A program made the position numbers and the translations under genes. A DNA stretch of 64,000 nt, taken from contig JBBARC010000002.1 of the NCBI GenBank assembly GCA_040400005.1, forward strand, positions 1 through 64,000. Direction: 5' to 3'. Below, piece by piece: positions 1-8,109 of this stretch (position 1 is its first letter; each line of letters starts with the position of its first letter). The notes beneath the pieces were generated by a model, which saw nothing but the letters and a program-made list of their open reading frames with translations, was not told where the DNA came from and made no database searches. This DNA is from JBBARC01 sp040400005 (GTDB lineage: Bacteria > Pseudomonadota > Alphaproteobacteria > Acetobacterales > Acetobacteraceae).

Positions 1-30
1 ACCCTTAACGCCTAGGGGCTTGGGAGTTAC

Positions 31-148
31 AGAAAAAGAAGCAAAAAGACTTTTGTAATGCGGGGCCAGGGGCACCTCTGCCACCGCGTTCGCCGAACCA
101 GCGTCAAAAAAGTCTTTTTTGTTTCTTTTTTCTTCAGAAAAAAGAAAA
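31..148 (+). repeat. Family A paired-hairpin repeat, full copy 1
   Basis: Two AT-rich half units in opposite orientation flank a GC-rich spacer of about 50 bp. The left half carries a GAAAAAGAAG arm followed by CAAAAAGACTTTTG; the right half is the inverse, with CAAAAAAGTCTTTTTTG and a TTTCTTTTTTCTTCAGAAAA hairpin. The spacer, with its conserved CTGCCACCGC and CCGAACCAGCGTCAA blocks, recurs at 14854-14984 (inverted) and 33560-33690. The left arm lacks the first strand of its hairpin, so this copy is slightly truncated. It lies just upstream of the toxin-antitoxin pair; terminator or mobile-element roles are both possible. Confidence 0.85.
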
Positions 149-242
149 TCCTTACTTTTTTTTGCATTCACCCAATTACCCTGCTCGCCACCTTGATTTA
201 TCATGATTTATCATGATATCCCCCCCCCTCAGGAGAGCAGTC

Positions 243-473
243 ATGGCAACGCAATCGCGCGAGAAATTCGCAACCCAAGTCAACGCCGACATTTTAGCGG
301 CGTTGCGCCATATCGCCCAGGCCGAAGGCCGCCAACTTCAGGTGCTGATTGAAGAAGCCCTGTCAGATTTGATCGAGAAGCGGCAACAGCAACGCCCCCG
401 CGCCAATGTCATGGCGGCCTACCAGGCAAGCCACGAAAAATTTGCCCCGCTCTACAAAAAACTTGCTGAATGA
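243..473 (+). CDS. Ribbon-helix-helix antitoxin of a Doc-type TA pair
   Basis: A 76-aa protein that probably neutralises the Doc toxin encoded directly after it and represses their shared promoter; that role is inferred from position and fold. Residues about 6-45 (KFATQVNADILAALRHIA then EGRQLQVLIEEALSDLI) read as a ribbon-helix-helix DNA-binding domain: a short beta strand and two helices. The basic C-terminal tail would be the toxin-binding part. ATG at 243 is preferred over an upstream ATG at 213 because AGGAGAG sits 6 bases before it. The stop overlaps the doc start by 4 bases (ATGA), indicating translational coupling. Classical Doc toxins pair with Phd, so an RHH partner is a variant arrangement. 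Confidence 0.8.
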   Translation: MATQSREKFATQVNADILAALRHIAQAEGRQLQVLIEEALSDLIEKRQQQRPRANVMAAYQASHEKFAPLYKKLAE

Positions 474-850
474 GCGCCCATTTAACCCTGGTTGAAGCCC
501 TCGCGATCCATGAAGACCAAATCACGCGCTACTGCGGCGCCACTGGCGTGCGCGATTTCGGCCTGCTGGAGGCGGCCCTATTTCGACCGCAATCCGGTTA
601 TTATGCCGATCTGATCGCGGAAGCTGCGGCGTTGTGGGAAAGCCTGTCGCAAAATCATCCGTTCATTGATGGCAATAAGCGAACCGCCTTTGCCGTCACC
701 TACACGTTTCTGGTCATTAACGATGCTCAACTTGTAGCGGGCGCCGCTGAAACCGAGGCGTTCATACTGTCATTGTACGGCACTGGTAATTTTGATTTTC
801 AGCACCTCAACGCGTGGCTAAATGCCCATGTTATTTTTGGGCAACCCTAA
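470..850 (+). CDS. doc: Doc toxin (Fic/Doc fold)
   Basis: A 126-aa Doc-family toxin, the same length as phage P1 Doc. Doc proteins phosphorylate EF-Tu and stop translation. The signature HPFIDGNKRTAF at residues 63-74 matches HxFx(D/N)GNKR, with His63 as the catalytic base and the Asn-Lys-Arg phosphate-binding stretch intact, so the toxin looks active. The upstream GLLEAALFRPQ segment is also typical of the family. It is coupled to the RHH antitoxin by a 4-base overlap. Its 3' end overlaps the convergent dGTPase gene by 4 bases, suggesting a tight insertion or long residence at this site. Confidence 0.9.
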   Translation: MSAHLTLVEALAIHEDQITRYCGATGVRDFGLLEAALFRPQSGYYADLIAEAAALWESLSQNHPFIDGNKRTAFAVTYTFLVINDAQLVAGAAETEAFILSLYGTGNFDFQHLNAWLNAHVIFGQP

Positions 851-1995
851 CCCGGCCAGGAAATATCCGTCATCTTGCGCATCTCCTCAATCGCAAAACG
901 GTCGGTCATCCCCGCCACATAATCACACACCACCGCGGCCGCCTGCGCCGATCCCGCCTCCCCCGCCTGCGCCCGCCAGCCATCTGGCAAACACGCAGGA
1001 TCCGCATGCAAAACCCCAAACAACCCCTCAACCAAACGCCGCGCCTTGCCGGTCATCCGGCTCACCGTCCAATGCCGGTACATCCTGGCCCGCAAAAACT
1101 CTTTTATCGCCCAATTGGCCTCGGCCATCGCCGGCGAAAACGCCACCACCGGCTTTTTCGCCCGCCGCACCCGATCAGCACTATCCGGGTTCATCGCCGC
1201 CAAACGCTGCTTCGTTTCAGCCACAACATCAGAAATCAACGCGTGTATCACCCGCCGAATAGTTTCGTGGCGCAACCGTTGCGGTGGCACATCCAAAAAC
1301 GAATACCTCGCTTCGGCCAACGCCTCCGCCACCACCGGCAAATGTTTAATCTCATCCGGGCCAAACAACTTTGCCCGCCAGCCATCATCCAAATCATGCG
1401 CGTGATACGCAATGTCATCGGCCAACGCCGCCACCTGCGCTTCAACCGAGGCATAACTGCCCAAATGCAGATTATGGGTTTGGTTGTACGCCGTAATATA
1501 CGCCGGCGGATTACCCAGCGGGCCGTTATGCTTCACCAGCCCCTCTAACGTTTCCCACGTCAGGTTCAGCCCATCAAACGCCGCATACCTGGCCTCCAAC
1601 CTGGTCACCACCCGCAAACTTTGCGCGTTATGGTCAAACCCGCCAAACGGCTTCATGCACACATTCAACGCATCCTCGCCGGCATGGCCAAACGGTGGAT
1701 GCCCCAAATCATGCGCCAGCGCCAACGCCTCGGTCAGATCCTCATCCAACCGCAACTCGCGCGCCATGCTGCGGGCAATCTGCGCCACCTCCAGGCTGTG
1801 GGTCAGCCTGGTGCGATAAAAATCACCCACGTGATTAACAAAAACTTGTGTCTTGTACTGTAGTTTTCTAAACGCCGCACTATGCAGCACACGATCCCGG
1901 TCACGCTGCCACGGGCTGCGCGAAGCACTCTCCGGCTCGGGGTGCAACCTGCCCCGGCTGGCCGCCGGGTTTACCGCGTAGGGCGCTCTATCCAT
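847..1995 (-). CDS. dGTPase-like HD-domain triphosphohydrolase
   Basis: Deoxyguanosinetriphosphate triphosphohydrolase-like protein (type 2 family), about 382 aa, splitting dNTPs into nucleoside and triphosphate and so adjusting dNTP pools. The N-terminal block SRGRLHPEPES, then SPWQRDRDRVLHSAAFRKL, is diagnostic. The HD metal motif is seen as RLTHSLEVAQIAR followed by ALAHDLGHPPFGHAGE. The family normally begins close to an APYA motif, so I place the start at ATG 1995; ATG 2001 is two codons upstream and an open reading frame extends to 2052. It ends against doc, is divergent from the Fe-S carrier gene, and a family A half repeat lies between them. Confidence 0.9.
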   Translation of the reverse strand: MDRAPYAVNPAASRGRLHPEPESASRSPWQRDRDRVLHSAAFRKLQYKTQVFVNHVGDFYRTRLTHSLEVAQIARSMARELRLDEDLTEALALAHDLGHPPFGHAGEDALNVCMKPFGGFDHNAQSLRVVTRLEARYAAFDGLNLTWETLEGLVKHNGPLGNPPAYITAYNQTHNLHLGSYASVEAQVAALADDIAYHAHDLDDGWRAKLFGPDEIKHLPVVAEALAEARYSFLDVPPQRLRHETIRRVIHALISDVVAETKQRLAAMNPDSADRVRRAKKPVVAFSPAMAEANWAIKEFLRARMYRHWTVSRMTGKARRLVEGLFGVLHADPACLPDGWRAQAGEAGSAQAAAVVCDYVAGMTDRFAIEEMRKMTDISWPG

Positions 1996-2057
1996 GACCA
2001 TTGGCCTACCACTAGGGCCCGCTTTGCTCCAAGCCCCGCAAGGATAGGGCAAGACCC

Positions 2058-2091
2058 TTCTGTTCTGAAGAAAAGAAGCAAAAGACTTTTT
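2058..2091 (+). repeat. Family A half repeat
   Basis: CTTCTGTTCTGAAGAAAAGAAG followed by CAAAAGACTTTTT: one hairpin half unit of the AT-rich repeat family, in the divergent gap between the dGTPase-like gene and the Fe-S carrier gene. No second half or spacer is present. In this position it separates two gene starts, so it is not simply a terminator of either gene. Confidence 0.75.
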
Positions 2092-2159
2092 GGTTGCGGG
2101 GGGCGCCGCGGCAGCTTTGGGCCTTCAAAACTGGCCGGTTCATCGCTATATAACCAGTT

Positions 2160-2498
2160 ATGAGTATGTCAGCGCAATTTTCCGTTTCTCCCCGGGCGGC
2201 CGCTCGTATTGCCGAGATTGTCGCCACCGCACCCGCAACCCCCGCCTTGCGCGTGGCGGTTTTGGCCGGCGGCTGCAGTGGGTTTAGCTACAGTTTTGCC
2301 CTCGACACTGGGCCCGCCGCCGATGACACCATCATCACCGCCGGCAGCATCTCCGTGCTGGTCGACCCTTCCAGCCTGGAATTTCTGGCAGGATCAGAGC
2401 TCGATTACAAAGATGCCCTCATGGGCGCCCATTTCATCGTGCAAAACCCCAACGCCACCAGCGCCTGCGGCTGCGGCACCAGCTTTTCGGTAGAATAG
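2160..2498 (+). CDS. erpA: A-type iron-sulfur carrier (ErpA/IscA family)
   Basis: Small Fe-S cluster carrier of 112 aa that receives clusters from a scaffold and delivers them to apo-proteins. The three ligand cysteines are visible: one in GGCSGFSY (residue about 40) and two in the C-terminal SACGCGTSF. The FSV start region, the ARIAEI segment and overall length fit the family. ErpA, IscA and SufA cannot be separated reliably by eye; absence of isc/suf neighbours favours a stand-alone ErpA-type carrier. ATG 2166 is an alternative start. It is convergent with nothing; xth follows on the same strand after a family B repeat. Confidence 0.85.
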   Translation: MSMSAQFSVSPRAAARIAEIVATAPATPALRVAVLAGGCSGFSYSFALDTGPAADDTIITAGSISVLVDPSSLEFLAGSELDYKDALMGAHFIVQNPNATSACGCGTSFSVE

Positions 2499-2520
2499 CG
2501 CAATGCTCTTTCTTAAATAA

Positions 2521-2588
2521 TGCCGGGGGCCTGGGGGGGCGGCCCTAGTGCGAAGCACGCCTTCGCATGACGCCCCACCAGCCTTCCT
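2521..2588 (+). repeat. Family B GC-rich hairpin repeat
   Basis: A GC-rich element beginning TGCCGGGGGCCTGGGGGGGC and ending GACGCCCCACCAGCCTT, with an inner hairpin GTGCGAAGCACGCCTTCGCA-like arm. Other copies are at 28701-28745, 39110-39151, 44101-44158 (inverted) and 61189-61286 (inverted). It fills the gap between the Fe-S carrier gene and xth and may terminate the former. Confidence 0.75.
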
Positions 2589-2613
2589 TTTTTCAAAAGG
2601 ACGTTGGGTGCCC

Positions 2614-3381
2614 ATGCGCATCGCCACCTGGAACGTGAACGGCGTACGTGCACGCGAAGCCAATATTTTGGCCTGGCTTGCCGCGGAAAACCCCGATTTT
2701 CTGCTGATGCAGGAAATTAAATGCGAAGCCCCGGCCTTTCCGCCAAGTTTTGCCGCCGCCGGCTGGCATAGCGCGATCGCCGGCCAAAAGGGTTTTAATG
2801 GCGTGGCGATCTTAGCCCGCGCGCCGCTCACCATTGTACACACCGCCCTGCCCGGCCTACCGCCCGACGATGCCCAGGCCCGCTATCTCGAAATCAGCAG
2901 CGCCGGCATAAATATCGGCAATCTCTATCTGCCCAACGGCAATTCCGGCGGCGATGCCGGCTATGCTTATAAATTGGCGTGGATGGATGCGCTCGCCCTT
3001 CACGCGCAAACGCGTCTCGCCGCTGAAATCCCATTTTTGCTCGCCGGCGATTTTAATGTTTGTCCCGAACCGGTGGATTGTGCCGCCGGTGCGTTGTCGC
3101 CAGGGGACGCGCTACTCCGGCCAGAAACCGTGCAGCGTTACTGGAAAATGATCTGGGCAGGCCTCACCGATGCCCAGCGCGCCTTAAAACCAGACGGTCC
3201 CGCCTACACATTTTGGGATTACCAAGGCGGCGCGTTCGACCGTAATCGCGGCATCCGCATCGATTTTGCCCTACTCTCCCCCGCCTTGGCCGAACGCCTA
3301 ACCGATCTGCAGGTCGATCGTGCCGAGCGTAACCGCGCAACCCCGTCCGATCACGCGCCGGTGGTCGTAACGCTCGATTGA
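2614..3381 (+). CDS. xth: Exodeoxyribonuclease III
   Basis: AP endonuclease and 3'-5' exonuclease of base-excision repair, 255 aa, of the exonuclease-endonuclease-phosphatase superfamily. Catalytic landmarks: MRIATWNVNG at the start (Asn), LLMQEIKC (metal-binding Glu), LLAGDFNVCPE (Asp/Asn pair) and the terminal PSDHAPVVVTLD (Asp-His). The start at 2614 is chosen because family members begin exactly at MRIATWN; the frame stays open upstream to 2548. Its 3' end overlaps the opposite-strand DUF2256 gene by 31 bases. Confidence 0.93.
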   Translation: MRIATWNVNGVRAREANILAWLAAENPDFLLMQEIKCEAPAFPPSFAAAGWHSAIAGQKGFNGVAILARAPLTIVHTALPGLPPDDAQARYLEISSAGINIGNLYLPNGNSGGDAGYAYKLAWMDALALHAQTRLAAEIPFLLAGDFNVCPEPVDCAAGALSPGDALLRPETVQRYWKMIWAGLTDAQRALKPDGPAYTFWDYQGGAFDRNRGIRIDFALLSPALAERLTDLQVDRAERNRATPSDHAPVVVTLD

Positions 3382-3521
3382 ATGCTGGCCCGTTTGGCCC
3401 GGCAGGCATCCGAACAATAGCGCACCTCGTCCCAAACTTTCGCCCATTTTTTGCGCCAGGCAAACGGCCGGTTACAAACAACACAGGTCTTTTCGGGCAG
3501 ATTAGGTTTTTTGTGGGCCAT
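3351..3521 (-). CDS. DUF2256 zinc-ribbon-like mini-protein
   Basis: A 56-aa protein that is easily missed because it overlaps genes at both ends. Translation begins MAHKKPNLPEKTCVVCNRPF, continues AWRKKWAKVWDEVRYCSDAC and ends KRASIQSSVTTTGA. This matches the conserved DUF2256 pattern (LPEKxCxxCxRPFxWRKKWxxxWdeVxYCSxxC). Four cysteines in two CxxC/CxxxC-type pairs suggest a bound zinc. The function is unknown. The start lies 20 bases inside the end of the upstream exported-protein gene, so the two are probably coupled; the tail overlaps the end of xth on the other strand. Confidence 0.88.
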   Translation of the reverse strand: MAHKKPNLPEKTCVVCNRPFAWRKKWAKVWDEVRYCSDACRAKRASIQSSVTTTGA

Positions 3522-4710
3522 CAAACCACCCTAAGCATGGCTTATCCAAATCGCGAAACTGCCGGTGCAAGTCAAACTCCCGCGTGGTAACAAAATTCTC
3601 CATCCGGCCCAGCCGTAGCTCCACCCGCGCCAAAGTTTCGTTCAGTGCGCGCAACCCAGGATCGCGTGCGACATAGACCGTCTGTGGTCCTGCTTTGCCC
3701 TGCCGCCGCAAAAAAGCCGGCAGAGGAAAATCCGCCAGCCGCGGCGGCCATTTGTTGTAACGTCTCATCGTGCGGTAAACCAAATAGCCAAACACCGCGA
3801 CAATAAAAATGTGAAAGCCGCGGTTGCTACGGTGATTTTCGTTATTCACATGAATGGTCATGGCATTAGCCCGGCTCACCGCATCGGCGGCAACCCCAAT
3901 CGCCGCATCGGCAATGGCACTGCCGCCAATTTTAATCGTGCTGCCGTCACTGGCTTGTTTCACCAAAGTGCCGGTCACCCGGCTTAGGCGCATATCGCCG
4001 CCGTCGGTCGCACTTAACACCGCATCAGTTACCGTGGCAGTCACCGCCATATCGCCGCTGCCCGTGCTGCGGGCAACAAGTTTGCCAATCGCACCATCGC
4101 CGATAAGCGCGCCGCCAGATCCGCTCATGGTGATATCAGCGCGCGGTGCCGCAATATGGCCAACAATCAATCCGCCCGATCCGACAATTTGGCCGGCCAG
4201 GCTGGCTTCAACCGATTCCATCCGCACCGTGCCGTCACCGGCAATTTCAACCGTTGCCGGGCCGGTGACGCGATCAATATGCACATCGCCATCACCGCTT
4301 TGGCTCAACATCAAGTCCGATACCCGGCCAACGCTAAGCCTGCCGGTGCCGTTGGTGGTAACGGTTAATGGGGCCGCGGTATCGCCCAGTTTTACCTGGC
4401 CAGCGCCCGATGCGGTCAGCACAACGGGGGTGTTGGCGGGCACAAATATGGTCAGTGGCCCGGCATCATCGGGGCAGCCGGCGGTGCCGATGCTGGCGCG
4501 GTCACCACTGGTCACCGACAGGCACGACGCATCACCGGCCAGTTCGGCGCGTACTTGGCCGTGCAATGTCCGGTCGATGGCAACGGATACCGCCATTTCG
4601 CCGGTGGTGGTCAGCACCAGTTCATGCCCGTGCGCCACGCGGCTGTCGGCGCTGGCCGGCGAAAGACCGAGCAAAACGGCCGCTGTTACCAGCAAGGATA
4701 CGCGGATCAT
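3502..4710 (-). CDS. Exported DUF2807-like repeat protein with a membrane anchor
   Basis: A 402-aa protein of unknown function. A signal peptide is clear (residues 1-21, MIRVSLLVTAAVLLGLSPAS then ADS). Residues about 30-280 form repetitive beta strands rich in Gly/Ser/Asp (SGAGQVKLGD, GDGDVHIDRV, GSGGLIVGHI, GSGDMAVTAT), the pattern of the DUF2807/GIN putative adhesin-head beta helix. A hydrophobic segment at about 300-315 (FHIFIVAVFGYLVYRTM) would anchor it, leaving a roughly 85-residue cytoplasmic tail. It follows the PspB-like gene with a 4-base overlap, so it may be part of an envelope-stress unit; that is inference. Confidence 0.65.
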   Translation of the reverse strand: MIRVSLLVTAAVLLGLSPASADSRVAHGHELVLTTTGEMAVSVAIDRTLHGQVRAELAGDASCLSVTSGDRASIGTAGCPDDAGPLTIFVPANTPVVLTASGAGQVKLGDTAAPLTVTTNGTGRLSVGRVSDLMLSQSGDGDVHIDRVTGPATVEIAGDGTVRMESVEASLAGQIVGSGGLIVGHIAAPRADITMSGSGGALIGDGAIGKLVARSTGSGDMAVTATVTDAVLSATDGGDMRLSRVTGTLVKQASDGSTIKIGGSAIADAAIGVAADAVSRANAMTIHVNNENHRSNRGFHIFIVAVFGYLVYRTMRRYNKWPPRLADFPLPAFLRRQGKAGPQTVYVARDPGLRALNETLARVELRLGRMENFVTTREFDLHRQFRDLDKPCLGWFDGPQKT

Positions 4711-4931
4711 GACCGCGACCGGGCGCGCCAGCCGGGCACGTCCTCATCCAGCACGCGTTCCAAGGTTTCGATGCGCGCTTCCAGCCGGCGGGCCAGATCG
4801 GCGGCGGTGGATAAGGCCGCCTGATCGCCACTGTCTAACCCGGCGCCGCTGCGGGCATCACGTTTGTAGTGGCCGCGAATGGCGGCCAGGGCCACGACGC
4901 TGCCGAAAATCACCACCAAATCCCAATTCAT
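4707..4931 (-). CDS. PspB-like envelope-stress membrane protein
   Basis: A 74-aa protein with one N-terminal membrane segment (WDLVVIFGSVVALAAIRG) and a C-terminal amphipathic coiled coil ending RIETLERVLDEDVPGWR. The ETLERxLDxxxPGWR ending is the hallmark of the PspB/DUF group found with pspC in alphaproteobacteria. PspB normally works with PspC to sense membrane damage and release PspA-mediated control. No pspA, pspC or pspF lies in this window, so the functional link is tentative. Its stop overlaps the exported-protein gene start by 4 bases. Confidence 0.7.
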   Translation of the reverse strand: MNWDLVVIFGSVVALAAIRGHYKRDARSGAGLDSGDQAALSTAADLARRLEARIETLERVLDEDVPGWRARSRS

Positions 4932-5092
4932 ACGGCCATTCCCACCCTAGCTGGCACACAATCCGTGCCCGTCACGCCGACATTGCACCCGGCGTGCCAC
5001 GCCGCACCAGGGCGAAAACACTGGGGTTTGGGCATGGCCGCAGCGAACTGCATGGTGGCATTTGCCAGAATATGGCACAAACCACCATATAA

Positions 5093-6427
5093 TTACGCCT
5101 GCGCCAAAGCTAGGCGCTGGGCGACGCGATCATGCCCCATCAGCGGCAGCAAAATAGCCAGTTCCGGCCCGTGGTCTTCGCCGGTCAGCGCCTGGCGCAG
5201 GGGTTGAAACAGGGCGCGGCCTTTCAGCCCAGTGCGCTCGGCAATCGCGGTGGTCCAGGCTTTCCAGGTAAACCCGTCCCACGGGGCGGGCGGCAGGGTA
5301 GCAGCCGCAATCGCCAAAGTTTCGCGGGCGTCGCCTGCCGGTGGCGGCACGATGTCGCCGGAAACCACGCTGTGCCAGTGGCGCGCCTCGGTGAGCAAAT
5401 CCAGATTGCCGCGGATGGCGAGCCAAAACACCTCATCGGCGCCTAGCGGCAGGCGATCGGCAACGGCGGCGAAGGGGGCCTCGTGCAGCACGCGGCGATT
5501 GAGGGCGAGTAACTGGCGCAGGTCAAACCGCGGCGAGCTGCGCGAGACTTTGGAAAATTCAAAGCCGGGGGCCAAGGTTTGCACGTTGCCCGGTTCGGGT
5601 GAATCGGACGTGCCGAGGCGGGCGAGAAAGCCGGCAACGGCTGTGGGTTCAATGCCATCGGTGCGCAGGCTGCGCAGGCTCAACCCTTCCAACCGTTTAG
5701 AAAGCTTGCCGCCATCGGCATCAACCAGCAATGGCAGATGGGCAAATTTTGGTACTTTGCCGCGTAGCGCTTCGATAAGATCAATTTGCACGCCAGTGTT
5801 GGTAACGTGATCTTCGCCACGAATGACGTGGCTGATGGTAGAATCGATATCATCCACCACGCTAGTAAACGTGTACAAAAACGTGCCATCACCACGGATC
5901 AATACCGGATCAGACACCGAAGGGAGTTTGACCAGGCGTTTGCCGAGGATCAAATCATCGACCAGCACCGTGCGCGGCGATAGTTTGAAGCGCCAATAGG
6001 GGGTTTTGCCATTAGCTTCGGCCGCCGCACGCTGCTGGGCGGTCAGCGCCAGCATGGCGCGATCGTAAACCGGGGCGCGGCCTTGTTTGATGCGGGTTTC
6101 GCGTTTTACCCGCAATTCGTCTTCAGTTTCAAAACAAGGATACAGCAGGCCGATTTTTTTTAACTGCTCAGCCACTTCCTCGTAACGCGCCAGGCGGCTG
6201 CTTTGGGCAAATGTTTCGGTCCACGTCACGCCCAGCCAGGTGAGGTCGGCGGCGATGCCATCGGCAAATTCGGGGCGGTTGCGTTCGGTGTCGGTGTCAT
6301 CAAGCCGCAGCAGCAGCGAACCGCTATGTTTTTGCGCGTACATGGCATTGGCCATGGCGATTCGGGCATTGCCGACATGCAGCCAGCCGGTCGGGCTGGG
6401 GGCGAAGCGTAGGCGTGGACCGGTCAT
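5093..6427 (-). CDS. gltX: Glutamyl-tRNA synthetase
   Basis: Class I synthetase of 444 aa charging tRNA(Glu), and possibly tRNA(Gln) if the organism uses the GatCAB route. The HIGH-type motif is in FAPSPTGWLHVGNAR (residues 9-23) and the KMSKS-type motif reads GGKLSKRLEG near residue 240. Alphaproteobacteria commonly carry two GltX paralogues, and this short form with HVGNAR fits the second type. It could therefore be a specialised copy rather than the only one. It begins 14 bases after nadE ends on the same strand, suggesting cotranscription. Confidence 0.92.
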   Translation of the reverse strand: MTGPRLRFAPSPTGWLHVGNARIAMANAMYAQKHSGSLLLRLDDTDTERNRPEFADGIAADLTWLGVTWTETFAQSSRLARYEEVAEQLKKIGLLYPCFETEDELRVKRETRIKQGRAPVYDRAMLALTAQQRAAAEANGKTPYWRFKLSPRTVLVDDLILGKRLVKLPSVSDPVLIRGDGTFLYTFTSVVDDIDSTISHVIRGEDHVTNTGVQIDLIEALRGKVPKFAHLPLLVDADGGKLSKRLEGLSLRSLRTDGIEPTAVAGFLARLGTSDSPEPGNVQTLAPGFEFSKVSRSSPRFDLRQLLALNRRVLHEAPFAAVADRLPLGADEVFWLAIRGNLDLLTEARHWHSVVSGDIVPPPAGDARETLAIAAATLPPAPWDGFTWKAWTTAIAERTGLKGRALFQPLRQALTGEDHGPELAILLPLMGHDRVAQRLALAQA

Positions 6428-6441
6428 GACATTAGTCCTGA

Positions 6442-8109
6442 TTATTGGATGAGGTTGGTGTAACCATTGGTGATCGGGTAGCGCCGATCGCGGCCAAAGG
6501 CGCGGGCGGTTATCTTAACGCCAGGCGGGGCCTGGCGGCGTTTATATTCGGCCCGATCTAGCATGCGCCAAATGCGCACCACCAGGTCGCGGTCAAAACC
6601 GGCAGCGGCGACATCATCGACCGATTGTTCGCCTTCGATCAGGCTGGCCAGTATCGCATCGAGCACGCTGTAAGGTGGCAGGCTATCTTCATCTTTTTGG
6701 TCCAGCCGCAGTTCGGCACTGGGGGGTTTAGTGATAATACGGTCTGGCATCACCATACCGGGTGCCCCCAACAAACCGGCCGGCATATTTTCGTTGCGCC
6801 AACGCGAGAGTGCAAAAACGGCGGTTTTATAAACATCTTTCAGCACCGAATAGCCGCCGCACATATCGCCATATAACGTGGCATACCCCGTGCTCATTTC
6901 GCTTTTATTGCCGGTAGTTAAAAGCATTTCGCCAAACTTGTTAGATAACGCCATCAGCAGCAAAGCGCGGGCACGGGACTGCATGTTTTCTTCGGTGATA
7001 TCCGGTGCGCGATTGGCAAAAGCCGGCGCCAGCGCATCACTGGCGGCATCGACCAGACCTGAGATAGAAATTGTTTCGTAGCGAATGCCGAGCATATTGG
7101 CACAAAGTGCTGCATCATCCAGGCTTTCCTGGCTGGTGTAACGGCTCGGCAGCATCACCGCGCGCACCCGCGATGGGCCCAACGCGTCCACCGCGATGGC
7201 GGCAGAAATGGCGGAATCGATTCCGCCCGAAAGCCCCAGCAAAATACCGGGGAAATTGTTTTTAGTGACATAGTCGCGCAAGCCCAGCACCAAACAGCGA
7301 TAGGTTTCTTCATCAGAACTGCGTTCTGGCGCCAAGGGAAGGGGTGCGCACACAAAGCCGCCGGCGGCGTTGCGCGACCAATCAGTGAGCAGTAAGCCGG
7401 TTTCAAACGATGGCAGCAATGCTGCCAAACTGCGATCGGCATTGAGCACAAAGCTGGCGCCATCAAAAACCAATTCATCCTGCCCGCACACCTGCGCACA
7501 AAACACGAACGGCAATTGCGTTTCCACCACCCGGGCAATGGCCAATTGCAGGCGCCGGCCAGATTTGCCATCCTCAAACGGTGATCCGTTGATCGACAGC
7601 AAAATTTCGGCGCCGGTCTCGGCCAAAGTTTCGCTAACCGCCGGGTACCACCAATCTTCGCAGATCATTAGCCCCAAACGCACACCGCGAAACACCACCG
7701 GGCCGGGGGCGGGGCCGGCATCAAATACGCGTTTATCATCGAACACGCCGTAATTGGGCAGCTCATGCTTGGCGCGCCGGGCGATGATTTTTCCACCATC
7801 GAGCAGGAATGCGGCGTTATACATCGCATGCCCATCACGCCACGGGCCGCCGATAATCAGGCCGGGCCCACCATCGGCAGTATCCGCCGCCAGCTCGGCA
7901 ATCGCCGCCTCACACGCCGCCAAAAACGCCGATTTGCGCACCAGATCCTCCGGCGGGTAGCCGGCAATAGAAAATTCCGGGGTCACCACCAAATCCGCCC
8001 CCATGGCCGCGGCATCACGGCGGGCCGCACGGATAAGCGCCAAATTGTGCCCAATCGCCCCGAGATGCGGGTTGAGCTGGGCCACAGCAATGCAAAGCGT
8101 ATTAGACAT
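6442..8109 (-). CDS. nadE: Glutamine-dependent NAD+ synthetase
   Basis: A 555-aa two-domain enzyme converting nicotinic acid adenine dinucleotide to NAD+ with glutamine-derived ammonia and ATP. The N-terminal nitrilase-type glutaminase shows the Glu-Lys-Cys triad: TPEFSIAGYPPEDL, RRAKHELPNYGVFDDKR and LMICEDWWYP. The C-terminal synthetase has the ATP pyrophosphatase P-loop LGLSGGIDSAISA and the NAD-site segment LLTTGNKSEMSTGYATLYGD. Length is normal for bacterial glutamine-dependent NadE. It is the first gene of a leftward pair with gltX. Confidence 0.95.
   Translation of the reverse strand: MSNTLCIAVAQLNPHLGAIGHNLALIRAARRDAAAMGADLVVTPEFSIAGYPPEDLVRKSAFLAACEAAIAELAADTADGGPGLIIGGPWRDGHAMYNAAFLLDGGKIIARRAKHELPNYGVFDDKRVFDAGPAPGPVVFRGVRLGLMICEDWWYPAVSETLAETGAEILLSINGSPFEDGKSGRRLQLAIARVVETQLPFVFCAQVCGQDELVFDGASFVLNADRSLAALLPSFETGLLLTDWSRNAAGGFVCAPLPLAPERSSDEETYRCLVLGLRDYVTKNNFPGILLGLSGGIDSAISAAIAVDALGPSRVRAVMLPSRYTSQESLDDAALCANMLGIRYETISISGLVDAASDALAPAFANRAPDITEENMQSRARALLLMALSNKFGEMLLTTGNKSEMSTGYATLYGDMCGGYSVLKDVYKTAVFALSRWRNENMPAGLLGAPGMVMPDRIITKPPSAELRLDQKDEDSLPPYSVLDAILASLIEGEQSVDDVAAAGFDRDLVVRIWRMLDRAEYKRRQAPPGVKITARAFGRDRRYPITNGYTNLIQ

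Noticed and set aside
814..1548. 244-codon frame opposite the dGTPase-like gene
   Set aside because: Arg/His/Pro-rich antisense shadow of a conserved enzyme.
3854..5092. 412-codon plus-strand frame opposite the exported DUF2807-like gene
   Set aside because: Antisense to a gene with a clear signal peptide and beta-repeat pattern; the translation is a Ser/Pro/Thr-rich shadow.
4932..5092. Sigma-54 promoter for the PspB-like gene
   Set aside because: GG and GC elements with the required 10-base spacing were not found on the minus strand.
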